From positions 729,501 through 793,500 of the forward strand of contig NZ_LT962687.1 of NCBI RefSeq assembly GCF_900199635.1: a stretch of 64,000 nt of DNA, given 5' to 3'. The translations under genes and the position numbers were made by a program. Below the pieces are notes generated by a model. It did not search any database. It saw only the letters and a program-made list of their open reading frames with translations, and was not told the origin of the DNA. Each line of letters starts with the position of its first letter. The stretch's first letter is position 1. Below, piece after piece: positions 15,562 through 22,569 of this stretch. Source of the DNA: Anaerotruncus massiliensis (ex Togo et al. 2026). GTDB taxonomy: Bacteria; Bacillota; Clostridia; Oscillospirales; Ruminococcaceae.

Positions 15562-15808
15562 AGTTTTAAAACCTCGCTCTATTTTAGGCTACATAATCTT
15601 CCCTTATTATGCAACAAAATGGCAATCTTCGCAATAGGCGGCCCGGATTTTTCGCCGTTTGGGGCCGCCCGGGAGTATGCCGAAAATGCGCGTCAACGGT
15701 CCCTCGCCGCTGATGTGCTTTCGTGCAGGCCAAATACCCCTGACAGGCGCGCGTCCAAAGCCGGCGGAGCTGTTTTATGCCTGATATGACCATTTTTCGG
15801 CCCGGTTT
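15562..15808. other. Putative invertible 247-bp segment, non-coding, with a leftward promoter
   Basis: No gene is visible. The left part is AT-rich, unlike its surroundings. On the minus strand TTGCGA (15629-15634) and CATAAT (15606-15611) are separated by 17 bases and point away from the 15888 gene; inversion would turn this promoter towards that gene. A third, imperfect site-like dyad lies at 15588-15615 (GCTACATAAT and ATTATGCAAC, 8-base spacer). Confidence 0.5.
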
Positions 15809-15843
15809 GCAACATAATACGCATTATGTTGCAAACCGGGCCG
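15798..15843. repeat. dif-like recombination site 2, inside a 46-bp perfect palindrome
   Basis: The central 24 bases (15809-15832) have the same 10-bp arms as site 1 but the core ACGC, the reverse complement of site 1's GCGT: AACATAA-TACGCA-TTATGTT. The arms extend to 21 bp each (CGGCCCGGTTT outward), giving a perfect 46-bp palindrome apart from the core. Sites 1 and 2 are therefore exact inverted copies. Confidence 0.75.
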
Positions 15844-15887
15844 TATTCCGGGGCCGGAGCTTTTCTTTTGCGAAAGGATGGAAGGTC

Positions 15888-16469
15888 ATGAAAGTCAACT
15901 ACGGCCAATTGGGGACCGAAGCGGAGATCGTCCTGATCCGCCTGAGCCGGGAGGCGGAGGGACAGCCCGCCGGGACGTTGAGCAACGTCTACCTCCCGGA
16001 GCCGGTGAGCTTCTACGGGCTCGGGGATCTCTTTTTGGAACTGGACGCGATCTACCGTTACCTCCGGTTTCCATGCGCGGACAGGGATGTCCGCTATTTC
16101 AGCAGCCGCCGCCAGCTCCAGGCGAACCGCCAGCCGGTTCCGCTGGACACGCTCCGGTATGAGCGGCGCCGGGAGCTGGAAACCACCATGCAGGAGCCGT
16201 ACGATTTCGTCGTGCAGGTGATCTACCGGCAGAACGACAGCTGGCAGGGCTTTCTGACGTGGGTGGGCAGGAACGTGCGCGTCTCCTTCACCAGCGCGCT
16301 GCAATTGCTGCGGCTTCTCGCGGAGGCGATGGGGTGCGACGGGAAGGTGCAGGTCTTGGACGCCCAGCGGGACGCGGCGCTGGTCGCCGACTGGAGGCTG
16401 CAGCAGAATGCGGAGCGCGAGCGGCGCGCCCCGGAACCGGCGCCGTGGGGGGAGGACGCGGACGATTGA
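15888..16469 (+). CDS. Protein of unknown function linked to the recombinase (193 aa)
   Basis: The ATG at 15888 follows AAAGGATGGAAGG. The protein is soluble with no signal peptide. It has two recognisable blocks: an N-terminal half (NVYLPEPVSFYGLGDLFLELDAIYRYLRFP) and a C-terminal half (VQVIYRQNDSWQGFLTWVGRNVRVSFTSALQLLRLL), then a charged tail. I do not recognise a named family; the second block looks like a compact beta-alpha domain. It lies 45 bases after the second dif-like site, the expected place for a target of a phase-variable promoter. Codon use matches the chromosome, so it is not recently acquired by that measure. Confidence 0.75.
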   Translation: MKVNYGQLGTEAEIVLIRLSREAEGQPAGTLSNVYLPEPVSFYGLGDLFLELDAIYRYLRFPCADRDVRYFSSRRQLQANRQPVPLDTLRYERRRELETTMQEPYDFVVQVIYRQNDSWQGFLTWVGRNVRVSFTSALQLLRLLAEAMGCDGKVQVLDAQRDAALVADWRLQQNAERERRAPEPAPWGEDADD

Positions 16470-16557
16470 GCCGTCCGGGCACTTCTTTTCCATCGCGCGC
16501 GCGAAGGTGCTTCCGGCCCCTGTTTCCGCTGGAAAGTTTCGACAGTTCCCGCGCGGC

Positions 16558-16574
16558 GGCCAAATGCTGGAAAC
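16558..16574 (+). repeat. Right copy of the short direct repeat flanking the recombinase module
   Basis: GGCCAAATGCTGGAAAC matches the copy at 14487-14503 at 15 of 17 positions, in the same orientation. Confidence 0.3.
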
Positions 16575-16621
16575 CCGCTCCCGAATGGGGCTTTGAGGGG
16601 ATAAAACAGGCTAAATTCGAC

Positions 16622-16655
16622 AAAAAGACGCCGAAAATTTCGGCGTCTTTTTTTT
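16622..16655 (+). terminator. Intrinsic terminator between the module and the dcw cluster
   Basis: A stem GACGCCGAAA / TTTCGGCGTC flanked by A and T tracts ends in eight T residues. It isolates mraZ from upstream transcription. Confidence 0.92.
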
Positions 16656-16673
16656 GCTGGAAAAGAAAAGCAC

Positions 16674-16702
16674 TTGCATTTTTTATCTGCGGCAAGTATA
16701 AT
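16674..16702 (+). promoter_or_regulatory. mraZ (dcw cluster) promoter
   Basis: TTGCAT and a perfect TATAAT are 17 bases apart, 83 bases before the mraZ ATG. The MraZ operator begins 8 bases after the -10. Confidence 0.85.
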
Positions 16703-16710
16703 AAAGAGGT

Positions 16711-16740
16711 AAAAGTGGTGAAAAGTGGTTAAAAGTGGAG
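16711..16740 (+). promoter_or_regulatory. MraZ operator: three 10-bp direct repeats
   Basis: Three consecutive decamers read AAAAGTGGTG, AAAAGTGGTT and AAAAGTGGAG. GTGG boxes at 10-bp spacing downstream of the mraZ promoter are the known binding pattern of MraZ, so the cluster is probably autoregulated. Confidence 0.85.
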
Positions 16741-16785
16741 GAATCGCCACCCAAGTGGCGGACAAGCCCGGAGGGAGGTGATAAA

Positions 16786-17205
16786 ATGCTCACAGGACAG
16801 TACACCCACAGCATCGACGCGAAAGGCCGGGTGAACTTCCCCGCGAAGCTGCGCGAGGAGCTGGGCGAGCGTTTTATCATCACGCGCGGGCTCGACAACT
16901 GCCTCTTCGTCTACTCGGTGGACGAGTGGGACCAGCTCGCGGCAAAGCTGCACGAGCTGCCCATCAGCAAATCCGCCCCCCTCAACCGGTTCTTCTTCGC
17001 GGGAGCCGCCGAGGCGGAGCCGGACAAGCAGGGCAGGGTGCTCCTGCCGGCGCACCTGCGGGAATACGCGGGGCTCGACCGGGACGTCACGATCGCGGGC
17101 GTCTCCAACCGCGCCGAGATCTGGGACAGCGAGCGCTGGGAGAAGCAGAACGAGCAGCTTACGGCCCAGTCCATCGCGACCGCGATGGACGAGCTGGGGT
17201 TCTAG
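16786..17205 (+). CDS. mraZ: MraZ, transcriptional regulator of the dcw cluster
   Basis: The 139-residue protein begins MLTGQYTHSIDAKGRVNFPAKLREELG and has a second AbrB/SpoVT-like half PDKQGRVLLPAHLREYAGLDRDVTIAGV, the two DxKGR/DxQGR repeats that define MraZ. MraZ forms a ring and binds GTGG direct repeats at its own promoter to control division and wall genes. The ATG at 16786 has GGGAGGTG 6 bases upstream. rsmH follows after 3 bases. Length and motifs are standard. Confidence 0.97.
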   Translation: MLTGQYTHSIDAKGRVNFPAKLREELGERFIITRGLDNCLFVYSVDEWDQLAAKLHELPISKSAPLNRFFFAGAAEAEPDKQGRVLLPAHLREYAGLDRDVTIAGVSNRAEIWDSERWEKQNEQLTAQSIATAMDELGF

Positions 17206-17208
17206 GCG

Positions 17209-18138
17209 ATGGCGGAATTTTCACACCGCCCCGTCCTGCTGGACGAGTGCATCGAGGGCCTGGCCATCCGCCCGGACGGCATCTATGTCGACGGGACGGC
17301 GGGCGGCGCGGGGCACTCCTCCGAAATCGCAAAGCGCCTGACCACCGGACGGCTGGTCGCGCTCGACAAGGACCCCGACGCGGTGAAGGCCGCCTCCGAA
17401 CGGCTCGCGCCCTATCCCTGCGCCGTCGTCGTGCAGAGCGATTTTTCCCAGATGAACGGCGTGCTCGACCGGCTGGGGATCGACGGGGTGGACGGCATCC
17501 TGCTCGACCTGGGGGTCTCCTCCCACCAGCTCGACACCCCCGAGCGGGGCTTTTCCTACATGCACGACGCGCCGCTCGACATGCGCATGTCCCAGTCGGG
17601 GCTGAGCGCCTACGACGTGATCAACGGCTATGACTTCAAGGAACTGTGCCGGGTGTTCCGCGATTACGGCGAGGAGAAATTCGCGCCGATGATCGCTAAA
17701 CATATTTTGCATACCAGAACGCAGCGCCCCATTGCCACTACCGGAGAACTGGCAACACTGATTAGCGCGTCGATCCCCGCAAGGGCGAGACGCGAGGGCG
17801 GGCATCCTGCAAAGCGCGTCTTTCAAGCGGTCCGAATTGAGGTAAACGGGGAACTCTCCAGCCTGTCTGTTTTTCTCGGCGAAACGTTTGAAAGACTCCG
17901 CTCCGGCGGGCGCATGGCAATCATCACCTTCCATTCGTTGGAAGACCGCATGGTCAAACAGCGGTATGCGGCGCTTTGCAGGGGCTGCACCTGTCCGCCG
18001 GACTTTCCGGTGTGCGTGTGCGGCAACCGGCCCAAAGGGAAACTCGTGAACAAAAAACCCATCGAGGCGGGGGAAACGGAGCTCGCGGCCAACAGCCGCA
18101 GCAAGAGCGCCAAGCTGCGCATCATTGAGAAACTATAG
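17209..18138 (+). CDS. rsmH: 16S rRNA (cytosine-1402-N4)-methyltransferase RsmH (MraW)
   Basis: The 309-residue protein starts FSHRPVLLDECIEGL and has the SAM-binding YVDGTAGGAGHSSEIAKRL, LLDLGVSSHQLDTPERGFSYMHDAPLDMRMS and the C-terminal TFHSLEDRMVKQRY. RsmH methylates N4 of C1402 in the ribosomal P site. It is the second dcw gene, as usual. From about 17695 to 17945 the base composition drops and codons rare elsewhere in the window appear (AGA, CGA, CAA, GTA, ATT), while the protein remains normal; this looks like a mosaic patch. Upstream and downstream parts are GC-rich. Confidence 0.96.
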   Translation: MAEFSHRPVLLDECIEGLAIRPDGIYVDGTAGGAGHSSEIAKRLTTGRLVALDKDPDAVKAASERLAPYPCAVVVQSDFSQMNGVLDRLGIDGVDGILLDLGVSSHQLDTPERGFSYMHDAPLDMRMSQSGLSAYDVINGYDFKELCRVFRDYGEEKFAPMIAKHILHTRTQRPIATTGELATLISASIPARARREGGHPAKRVFQAVRIEVNGELSSLSVFLGETFERLRSGGRMAIITFHSLEDRMVKQRYAALCRGCTCPPDFPVCVCGNRPKGKLVNKKPIEAGETELAANSRSKSAKLRIIEKL

Positions 18139-18154
18139 AAGGAGGGAAGGCGCC

Positions 18155-18661
18155 ATGCAGACGCGATACGCCGGGAACGGCAGCGTTGCCTACGATCTGG
18201 ACCGGTTCCAGCCAAAGCCGCGGATGCGGGTGAAAAGGCCGACCCTGGTCGTGGCGAACCCCGGCGTCAAGGCGCGTGCGCGCCGCCGGACGGCCACCGT
18301 GCTGGGCATTGTGGCGGCGGCCGCGGTGGTCGTGGGGATCGTGGTCACGATGCTTTACAGCCGCGCGGTGCTCACCGAGCTGAGCCAGCAGATCGCCCAT
18401 CAGACCTCGCTGCTCGAAAAGGAGCAGAGCGAATACACCCGCCTGACGGCGGAACTGGACGCCAAAATTTCTCTGCGCAACGTTGAGGACTATGCCACGC
18501 AGACGCTCGGCATGTTCCCGGTGGACAAAAGCCAGGTCACCTACGTGGACCTGAGCGAGGGGGAAAAGATCGAACTGACAAGCGAATCGCCCAAGCAGTC
18601 GCTGTTCGACAAGGTCGAGCTGGCGATCATCAACGTCAAGGAACGGCTTGGCGAGGACTAA
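18155..18661 (+). CDS. ftsL: FtsL-like cell division protein
   Basis: The 168-residue protein has a basic cytosolic N-terminus, one transmembrane helix (TATVLGIVAAAAVVVGIVVTMLYS), a coiled-coil-like stretch (LTELSQQIAHQTSLLEKEQSEYTRLTAELDAK) and the VEDYATQTLGMFPVDKSQVTYVDL segment typical of FtsL/DivIC-like bitopic proteins. FtsL joins FtsQ and FtsB in activating septal synthesis. The start has AAGGAGGG upstream. Sequence conservation in this family is weak, so the name depends mostly on topology and the position between rsmH and the PBP gene. Confidence 0.85.
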   Translation: MQTRYAGNGSVAYDLDRFQPKPRMRVKRPTLVVANPGVKARARRRTATVLGIVAAAAVVVGIVVTMLYSRAVLTELSQQIAHQTSLLEKEQSEYTRLTAELDAKISLRNVEDYATQTLGMFPVDKSQVTYVDLSEGEKIELTSESPKQSLFDKVELAIINVKERLGED

Positions 18662-18697
18662 AACGGATGGCGCATCCATAAATATAGAGTGGCACGA

Positions 18698-18750
18698 AAA
18701 GCAAGAAGGATTGAGGGAGGGACCGCGTACCCGTCCGTACTTCTTGCTTT
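18698..18750 (+). promoter_or_regulatory. 11-bp inverted repeat in the ftsL-spoVD gap
   Basis: AAAGCAAGAAG and CTTCTTGCTTT are perfect inverted repeats separated by 31 bases, inside the 177-base gap before the PBP gene. It could be a long-loop stem in the transcript. No promoter is clear. Confidence 0.35.
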
Positions 18751-18838
18751 CCTCGCATTTTGCGCCCTTTTCGACGGCAATCCCGCCGGTTCGCGGGGCT
18801 GCGCGCCCGTAACTTTTGCAAAGGACTGGTATATTAAG

Positions 18839-21088
18839 ATGGCAAAGCCTCCAACCTATCATATGAGAAGCCGGATGATCGTCGTACTGGTGGCGATGAT
18901 CGTCTTCGGCTTCTGCGTCGTTCTGCACCAGCTCTTCAAGCTGCAGGTCGTCGAGGGCGAGGCCCTCCAGGCGCGCGCGCTCCAGCAGCAGCTGCGCAGC
19001 GAGCGCATCGGGGCCAAGCGCGGCACGATCTATGACACCAACGGCAACCCGCTCGCCAAGAGCGCGACCGTCTGGTCGGTGTGCGTCGCGCCGGGGCTGA
19101 TCGACACCCCCGAAAAGGAGTCGGACGTCACCGCGGCGCTCGAGAAGTTTCTCGAGCTCGACAAGGAGTCGATCCAGAAGAAGCTCGCGCTCAAGGGCAC
19201 CCTCTACCAGGTGGTCAAGACCAAGGTGGAGAAGCCGCAGGCGGATGAGCTGATGACCTTTGTCAGCGAGAACGGCCTCACGGGGCTCATCTTCCTCGAG
19301 CAGGACACCCGCCGCTACTATCCCTACGGCAACTTTGCTTCGGCGGTGCTCGGCTTTGCCAACGACGACAACCACGGCGCCTACGGGCTGGAGAGCTACT
19401 ACGAAAAGGTGCTCGCCGGCACGCCGGGGCGCGTGGTCTCGATGAAGAACAGCCGCGGCGTCGACATGGACCTGCAATATTCGCAGGAGTACGCCGCCAA
19501 GGACGGGGACTCCCTCGTGCTGACGATCGACGAGACGATCCAGCACTTCCTCGAAAAGAACCTCGAGATCGCGCTGCCCGAGCACAAGGTGCGCAACCGG
19601 GTGACGGGCGTCGTCATGGACGTGAAGACGGGCGCGGTGCTCGCGATGGCCTCCAAGCCCGACTTCGACCCCAACAACCCCTACGAGATCCTCGACGACA
19701 AAAAGCGCGAGGAGCTCGAAAACCTCAAGACGGTCGCCACCAAGGAGCAGTACGACCAGGCGCTGCGGGAGGCATGGTACGCCCAGTGGCGCAACTACGC
19801 GATCTCCGACCCCTATGAGCCGGGCTCGGTCTTCAAGATCATCACCGCCTCGGGCGCGCTGGAATGCGGCGCGGTCACCCGGCAGTCGACCTTCTACTGC
19901 TCGGGCGCCACGACGGTCAACGGCACCCCCTACCACTGCTGGGTCTGGGCGAGCCGCGGCGAGGGCCACGGCCAGCAGGACCTCGAGCACGCGATCATGA
20001 ACTCCTGCAACCCGGCGTTCATCGATATCGGCCAGCGCATGGGCGCGCAGAACTTCGCCGAATACTTCTCCAACTTCGGCCTCACCGAGAAGACGGGCAT
20101 CGACCTGCCCGGCGAGGCGACGAGCATCTACCACGCGCGCTACACCATCAACGACCTCGCCTCCAGCTCCTTCGGCCAGACCTTCAAGGTCACGCCGATC
20201 CAGCTGATTACCGCCGCGAGCGCGGCGGTCAACGGCGGCAAGCTGATGCAGCCCTACATCGTCAAGCAGATCGTCGACGCGGAGGGCAACGTCATCTCCA
20301 ACACCGAACCGGTCGTCAAGCGGCAGGTCGTCTCGGAGGACATCTCCAAGGAGATGCGCCTCATGCTCGAGCAGGTCGTCGCCAACGGCTCCGGCCGCCA
20401 GGCGCAGATCCCCGGCTACCGCGTGGGCGGCAAGACGGGCACCTCCGAGCAGCTCGACAGCCCCAAGCTCAAGTCGGAGGGCCGCACCCCGAACACCCTC
20501 TCCTTCTTCGGCTTCGCGCCGGTGGAGGATCCGCAGGTGGCCTGCCTCGTGCTGATCGACGACCCGGACATCTACAACGCCTACGGTTCCACCGTCGCGG
20601 CGCCGATCGTCGGCGCGGTGCTGGCGGACACCCTGCCCTACATGGGCATCGAGCCGCAGTACACCGAGGAGGAGCTCGCGAACGTCGCCACCAAGGCGGA
20701 ATACCTCATCAACCTCGACCTGCACGACGCCCAGTACAAATGCCGCGTCAGCGGGCTGAAATACCGCGTCGTCGGAAACGGCACCAAGGTGCTCCGCCAG
20801 ATCCCCGAGGCGGGCGAGACGATCCCCGAGGGCGGCACCATCGTCCTCTACACCGAGGAGGAGGGCGCGGGCGACCTCATCCCGGTGCCCGACGTGGTCG
20901 GCAAGACGGTCGAGGAGGCCAACCGCTCGATCGTGGGCGCGGGGCTCAACATCTCGATTTCGGGCGAGCAGATCGAGGGCACCCACCAGGTGGTGTCCTC
21001 CCAGACGCCCGCCGCGGGCGAGCAGGTGGAGGCCGGGACGGTCGTCACCATTCAGTGCGTTGAAAGCACCGCTCCCGTCACCGAATGA
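18839..21088 (+). CDS. Class B penicillin-binding protein, SpoVD/FtsI type, with PASTA domains
   Basis: The 749-residue protein has one N-terminal transmembrane helix (MIVVLVAMIVFGFCVVLHQLF), the class B dimerisation motif RGTIYDTNGNPLAKS, and transpeptidase motifs S330-VFK, S389-CN and K532-TG. Two PASTA-like domains close the protein (about residues 625-680 and 680-745). It crosslinks septal or spore-cortex peptidoglycan. I start at ATG 18839 since an in-frame GTG at 18689 has no SD and would add a spurious second helix. The dcw context allows either the vegetative FtsI/PBP2B role or the sporulation SpoVD role; the PASTA tail does not decide. Confidence 0.92.
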   Translation: MAKPPTYHMRSRMIVVLVAMIVFGFCVVLHQLFKLQVVEGEALQARALQQQLRSERIGAKRGTIYDTNGNPLAKSATVWSVCVAPGLIDTPEKESDVTAALEKFLELDKESIQKKLALKGTLYQVVKTKVEKPQADELMTFVSENGLTGLIFLEQDTRRYYPYGNFASAVLGFANDDNHGAYGLESYYEKVLAGTPGRVVSMKNSRGVDMDLQYSQEYAAKDGDSLVLTIDETIQHFLEKNLEIALPEHKVRNRVTGVVMDVKTGAVLAMASKPDFDPNNPYEILDDKKREELENLKTVATKEQYDQALREAWYAQWRNYAISDPYEPGSVFKIITASGALECGAVTRQSTFYCSGATTVNGTPYHCWVWASRGEGHGQQDLEHAIMNSCNPAFIDIGQRMGAQNFAEYFSNFGLTEKTGIDLPGEATSIYHARYTINDLASSSFGQTFKVTPIQLITAASAAVNGGKLMQPYIVKQIVDAEGNVISNTEPVVKRQVVSEDISKEMRLMLEQVVANGSGRQAQIPGYRVGGKTGTSEQLDSPKLKSEGRTPNTLSFFGFAPVEDPQVACLVLIDDPDIYNAYGSTVAAPIVGAVLADTLPYMGIEPQYTEEELANVATKAEYLINLDLHDAQYKCRVSGLKYRVVGNGTKVLRQIPEAGETIPEGGTIVLYTEEEGAGDLIPVPDVVGKTVEEANRSIVGAGLNISISGEQIEGTHQVVSSQTPAAGEQVEAGTVVTIQCVESTAPVTE

Positions 21089-21122
21089 CGGCCGGCATCT
21101 TTTCCTGAAAGGGGTCCACAAC

Positions 21123-22565
21123 ATGCTGCTTTCCAAGCTGCTCGAGGGAGTCGAATACGAGGGCTCCGTCAAGGACTGTGAAATAAAGGGCGTCACCTCC
21201 GATTCGCGTCAGGTGGAGCCGGGGATGCTCTTCGTGTGCATCCGCGGGACCCGCGCCGACGGGCACGGCTACGCGAAGGGCGCGGTCGAGGCGGGCGCGG
21301 CGGCGGTCGTGTGCGAGCGGGACCTGGGGCTTCAAAACCAGATCCTCTGCGCGGACACCCATCTCGCCTACGGCCTGCTCTGCGGCAACTGGTACGGCAA
21401 CCCCGCGCGGCGGCTGAGCCTCATCGGCGTGACGGGCACCAACGGCAAGACGACGGTCACCTGCATGGTCAAGCACATTCTGGAAACCACTGGCGCCCGC
21501 GTGGGGCTCATCGGCACCATCCACAACGAGATTGACGACATCGTCCTGCCCGCCAAGCACACCACCCCCGACGCGCTCGCGCTGCACGGGATGCTTTCGC
21601 GCATGGCGGACGCGGGGTGCCGGTACGTTGTGATGGAGTGCTCCTCCCACGCGCTCGACCAGCAGCGGCTGGCGGGGCTCCGCTTCGAGGCGGCGGCCTT
21701 CACCAACCTGACGCAGGACCACCTCGATTACCACCACGACATGGAAAACTACTACCACGCCAAAAAGAAGCTCTTTTCGATGTGCGGCACCGCCGTCGTC
21801 AACGTCGACGACGCCTACGGCCAGCGGCTCGCGGAGGAGATTACCTGCCCGAAGATCACCTTCTCCACCCAGTCGGACGAGGCGGACTACACCGCCAAGG
21901 ACATCCGCCCCGCGCCCGATTCCAGCCGGTTCATGCTGGTGGGGAAGGGGCAGATCGCGCGGGTGCGCCTGCCGATCCCGGGGGATTTCTCGGTCGCCAA
22001 CGCGATGACCGCCGCGTGCAGCTGCATCGCGGCCGGGCTCACGGTGGAGGCGGCGGCCGCGGGGCTGTGCAGCTGCAAGGGCGTGGTCGGGCGCATCGAG
22101 GTGCTCCCGACCGGCACCCCCTACACCGTCATCCGCGACTATGCCCACAGCCCCGACGGGCTCGAAAAGATCATCACGACGATGCAGAAGTTCGCCGTGG
22201 GGCGGGTCGTGACCCTCTTCGGCTGCGCGGGCAACCGCGACCGGACCAAGCGCAAAAAGATGGCGGAGATCGTGGCGCGCCTCTCCGACTTTGTCATCCT
22301 CACGTCGGATAACCCGCGCGACGAGGACGAACTGCAGATCATCGAGGACGCGAAGCCCGGCCTGCTCGAGCACCCGGACACCCCGTATGAAATCATCCCC
22401 GACCGCTACGCGGCGATCGAGTGGGCGCTCGACCACGCACAGCCGGACGACGTGCTGATCTTGGCGGGCAAGGGCCACGAGGACTACCAGGTGCTGAAGG
22501 GGGAGACGATCTGCTTCGACGAAAAACAGATTGTGCTGGATCTGCTGGCAAGACGAAAGGGGTGA
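21123..22565 (+). CDS. murE: UDP-MurNAc-L-Ala-D-Glu:meso-diaminopimelate ligase MurE
   Basis: The 480-residue Mur ligase has the ATP loop GTNGKTT at residues 105-111, KHTTPDALALHGML, the FTNLTQDHLDYH motif and a C-terminal DNPR at 396-399. DNPR is the meso-diaminopimelate-selecting motif (lysine enzymes differ), so the wall peptide is DAP-type. The ATG at 21123 follows GAAAGGGG. murF starts 4 bases after the stop. The enzyme adds the third residue of the stem peptide in the cytosol. Confidence 0.96.
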   Translation: MLLSKLLEGVEYEGSVKDCEIKGVTSDSRQVEPGMLFVCIRGTRADGHGYAKGAVEAGAAAVVCERDLGLQNQILCADTHLAYGLLCGNWYGNPARRLSLIGVTGTNGKTTVTCMVKHILETTGARVGLIGTIHNEIDDIVLPAKHTTPDALALHGMLSRMADAGCRYVVMECSSHALDQQRLAGLRFEAAAFTNLTQDHLDYHHDMENYYHAKKKLFSMCGTAVVNVDDAYGQRLAEEITCPKITFSTQSDEADYTAKDIRPAPDSSRFMLVGKGQIARVRLPIPGDFSVANAMTAACSCIAAGLTVEAAAAGLCSCKGVVGRIEVLPTGTPYTVIRDYAHSPDGLEKIITTMQKFAVGRVVTLFGCAGNRDRTKRKKMAEIVARLSDFVILTSDNPRDEDELQIIEDAKPGLLEHPDTPYEIIPDRYAAIEWALDHAQPDDVLILAGKGHEDYQVLKGETICFDEKQIVLDLLARRKG

Positions 22566-22569
22566 CGCA

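Noticed and set aside
18689-18838. N-terminal extension of the SpoVD-like PBP by 50 codons
   Set aside because: The GTG has no SD, and the extension would add a second hydrophobic stretch before the normal anchor helix. ATG 18839 gives the family N-terminus.
18122-21196. 1024-codon minus-strand frame opposite spoVD
   Set aside because: Antisense shadow of the PBP gene; Arg/Val/Leu/Asp-rich with no domain or start signal.
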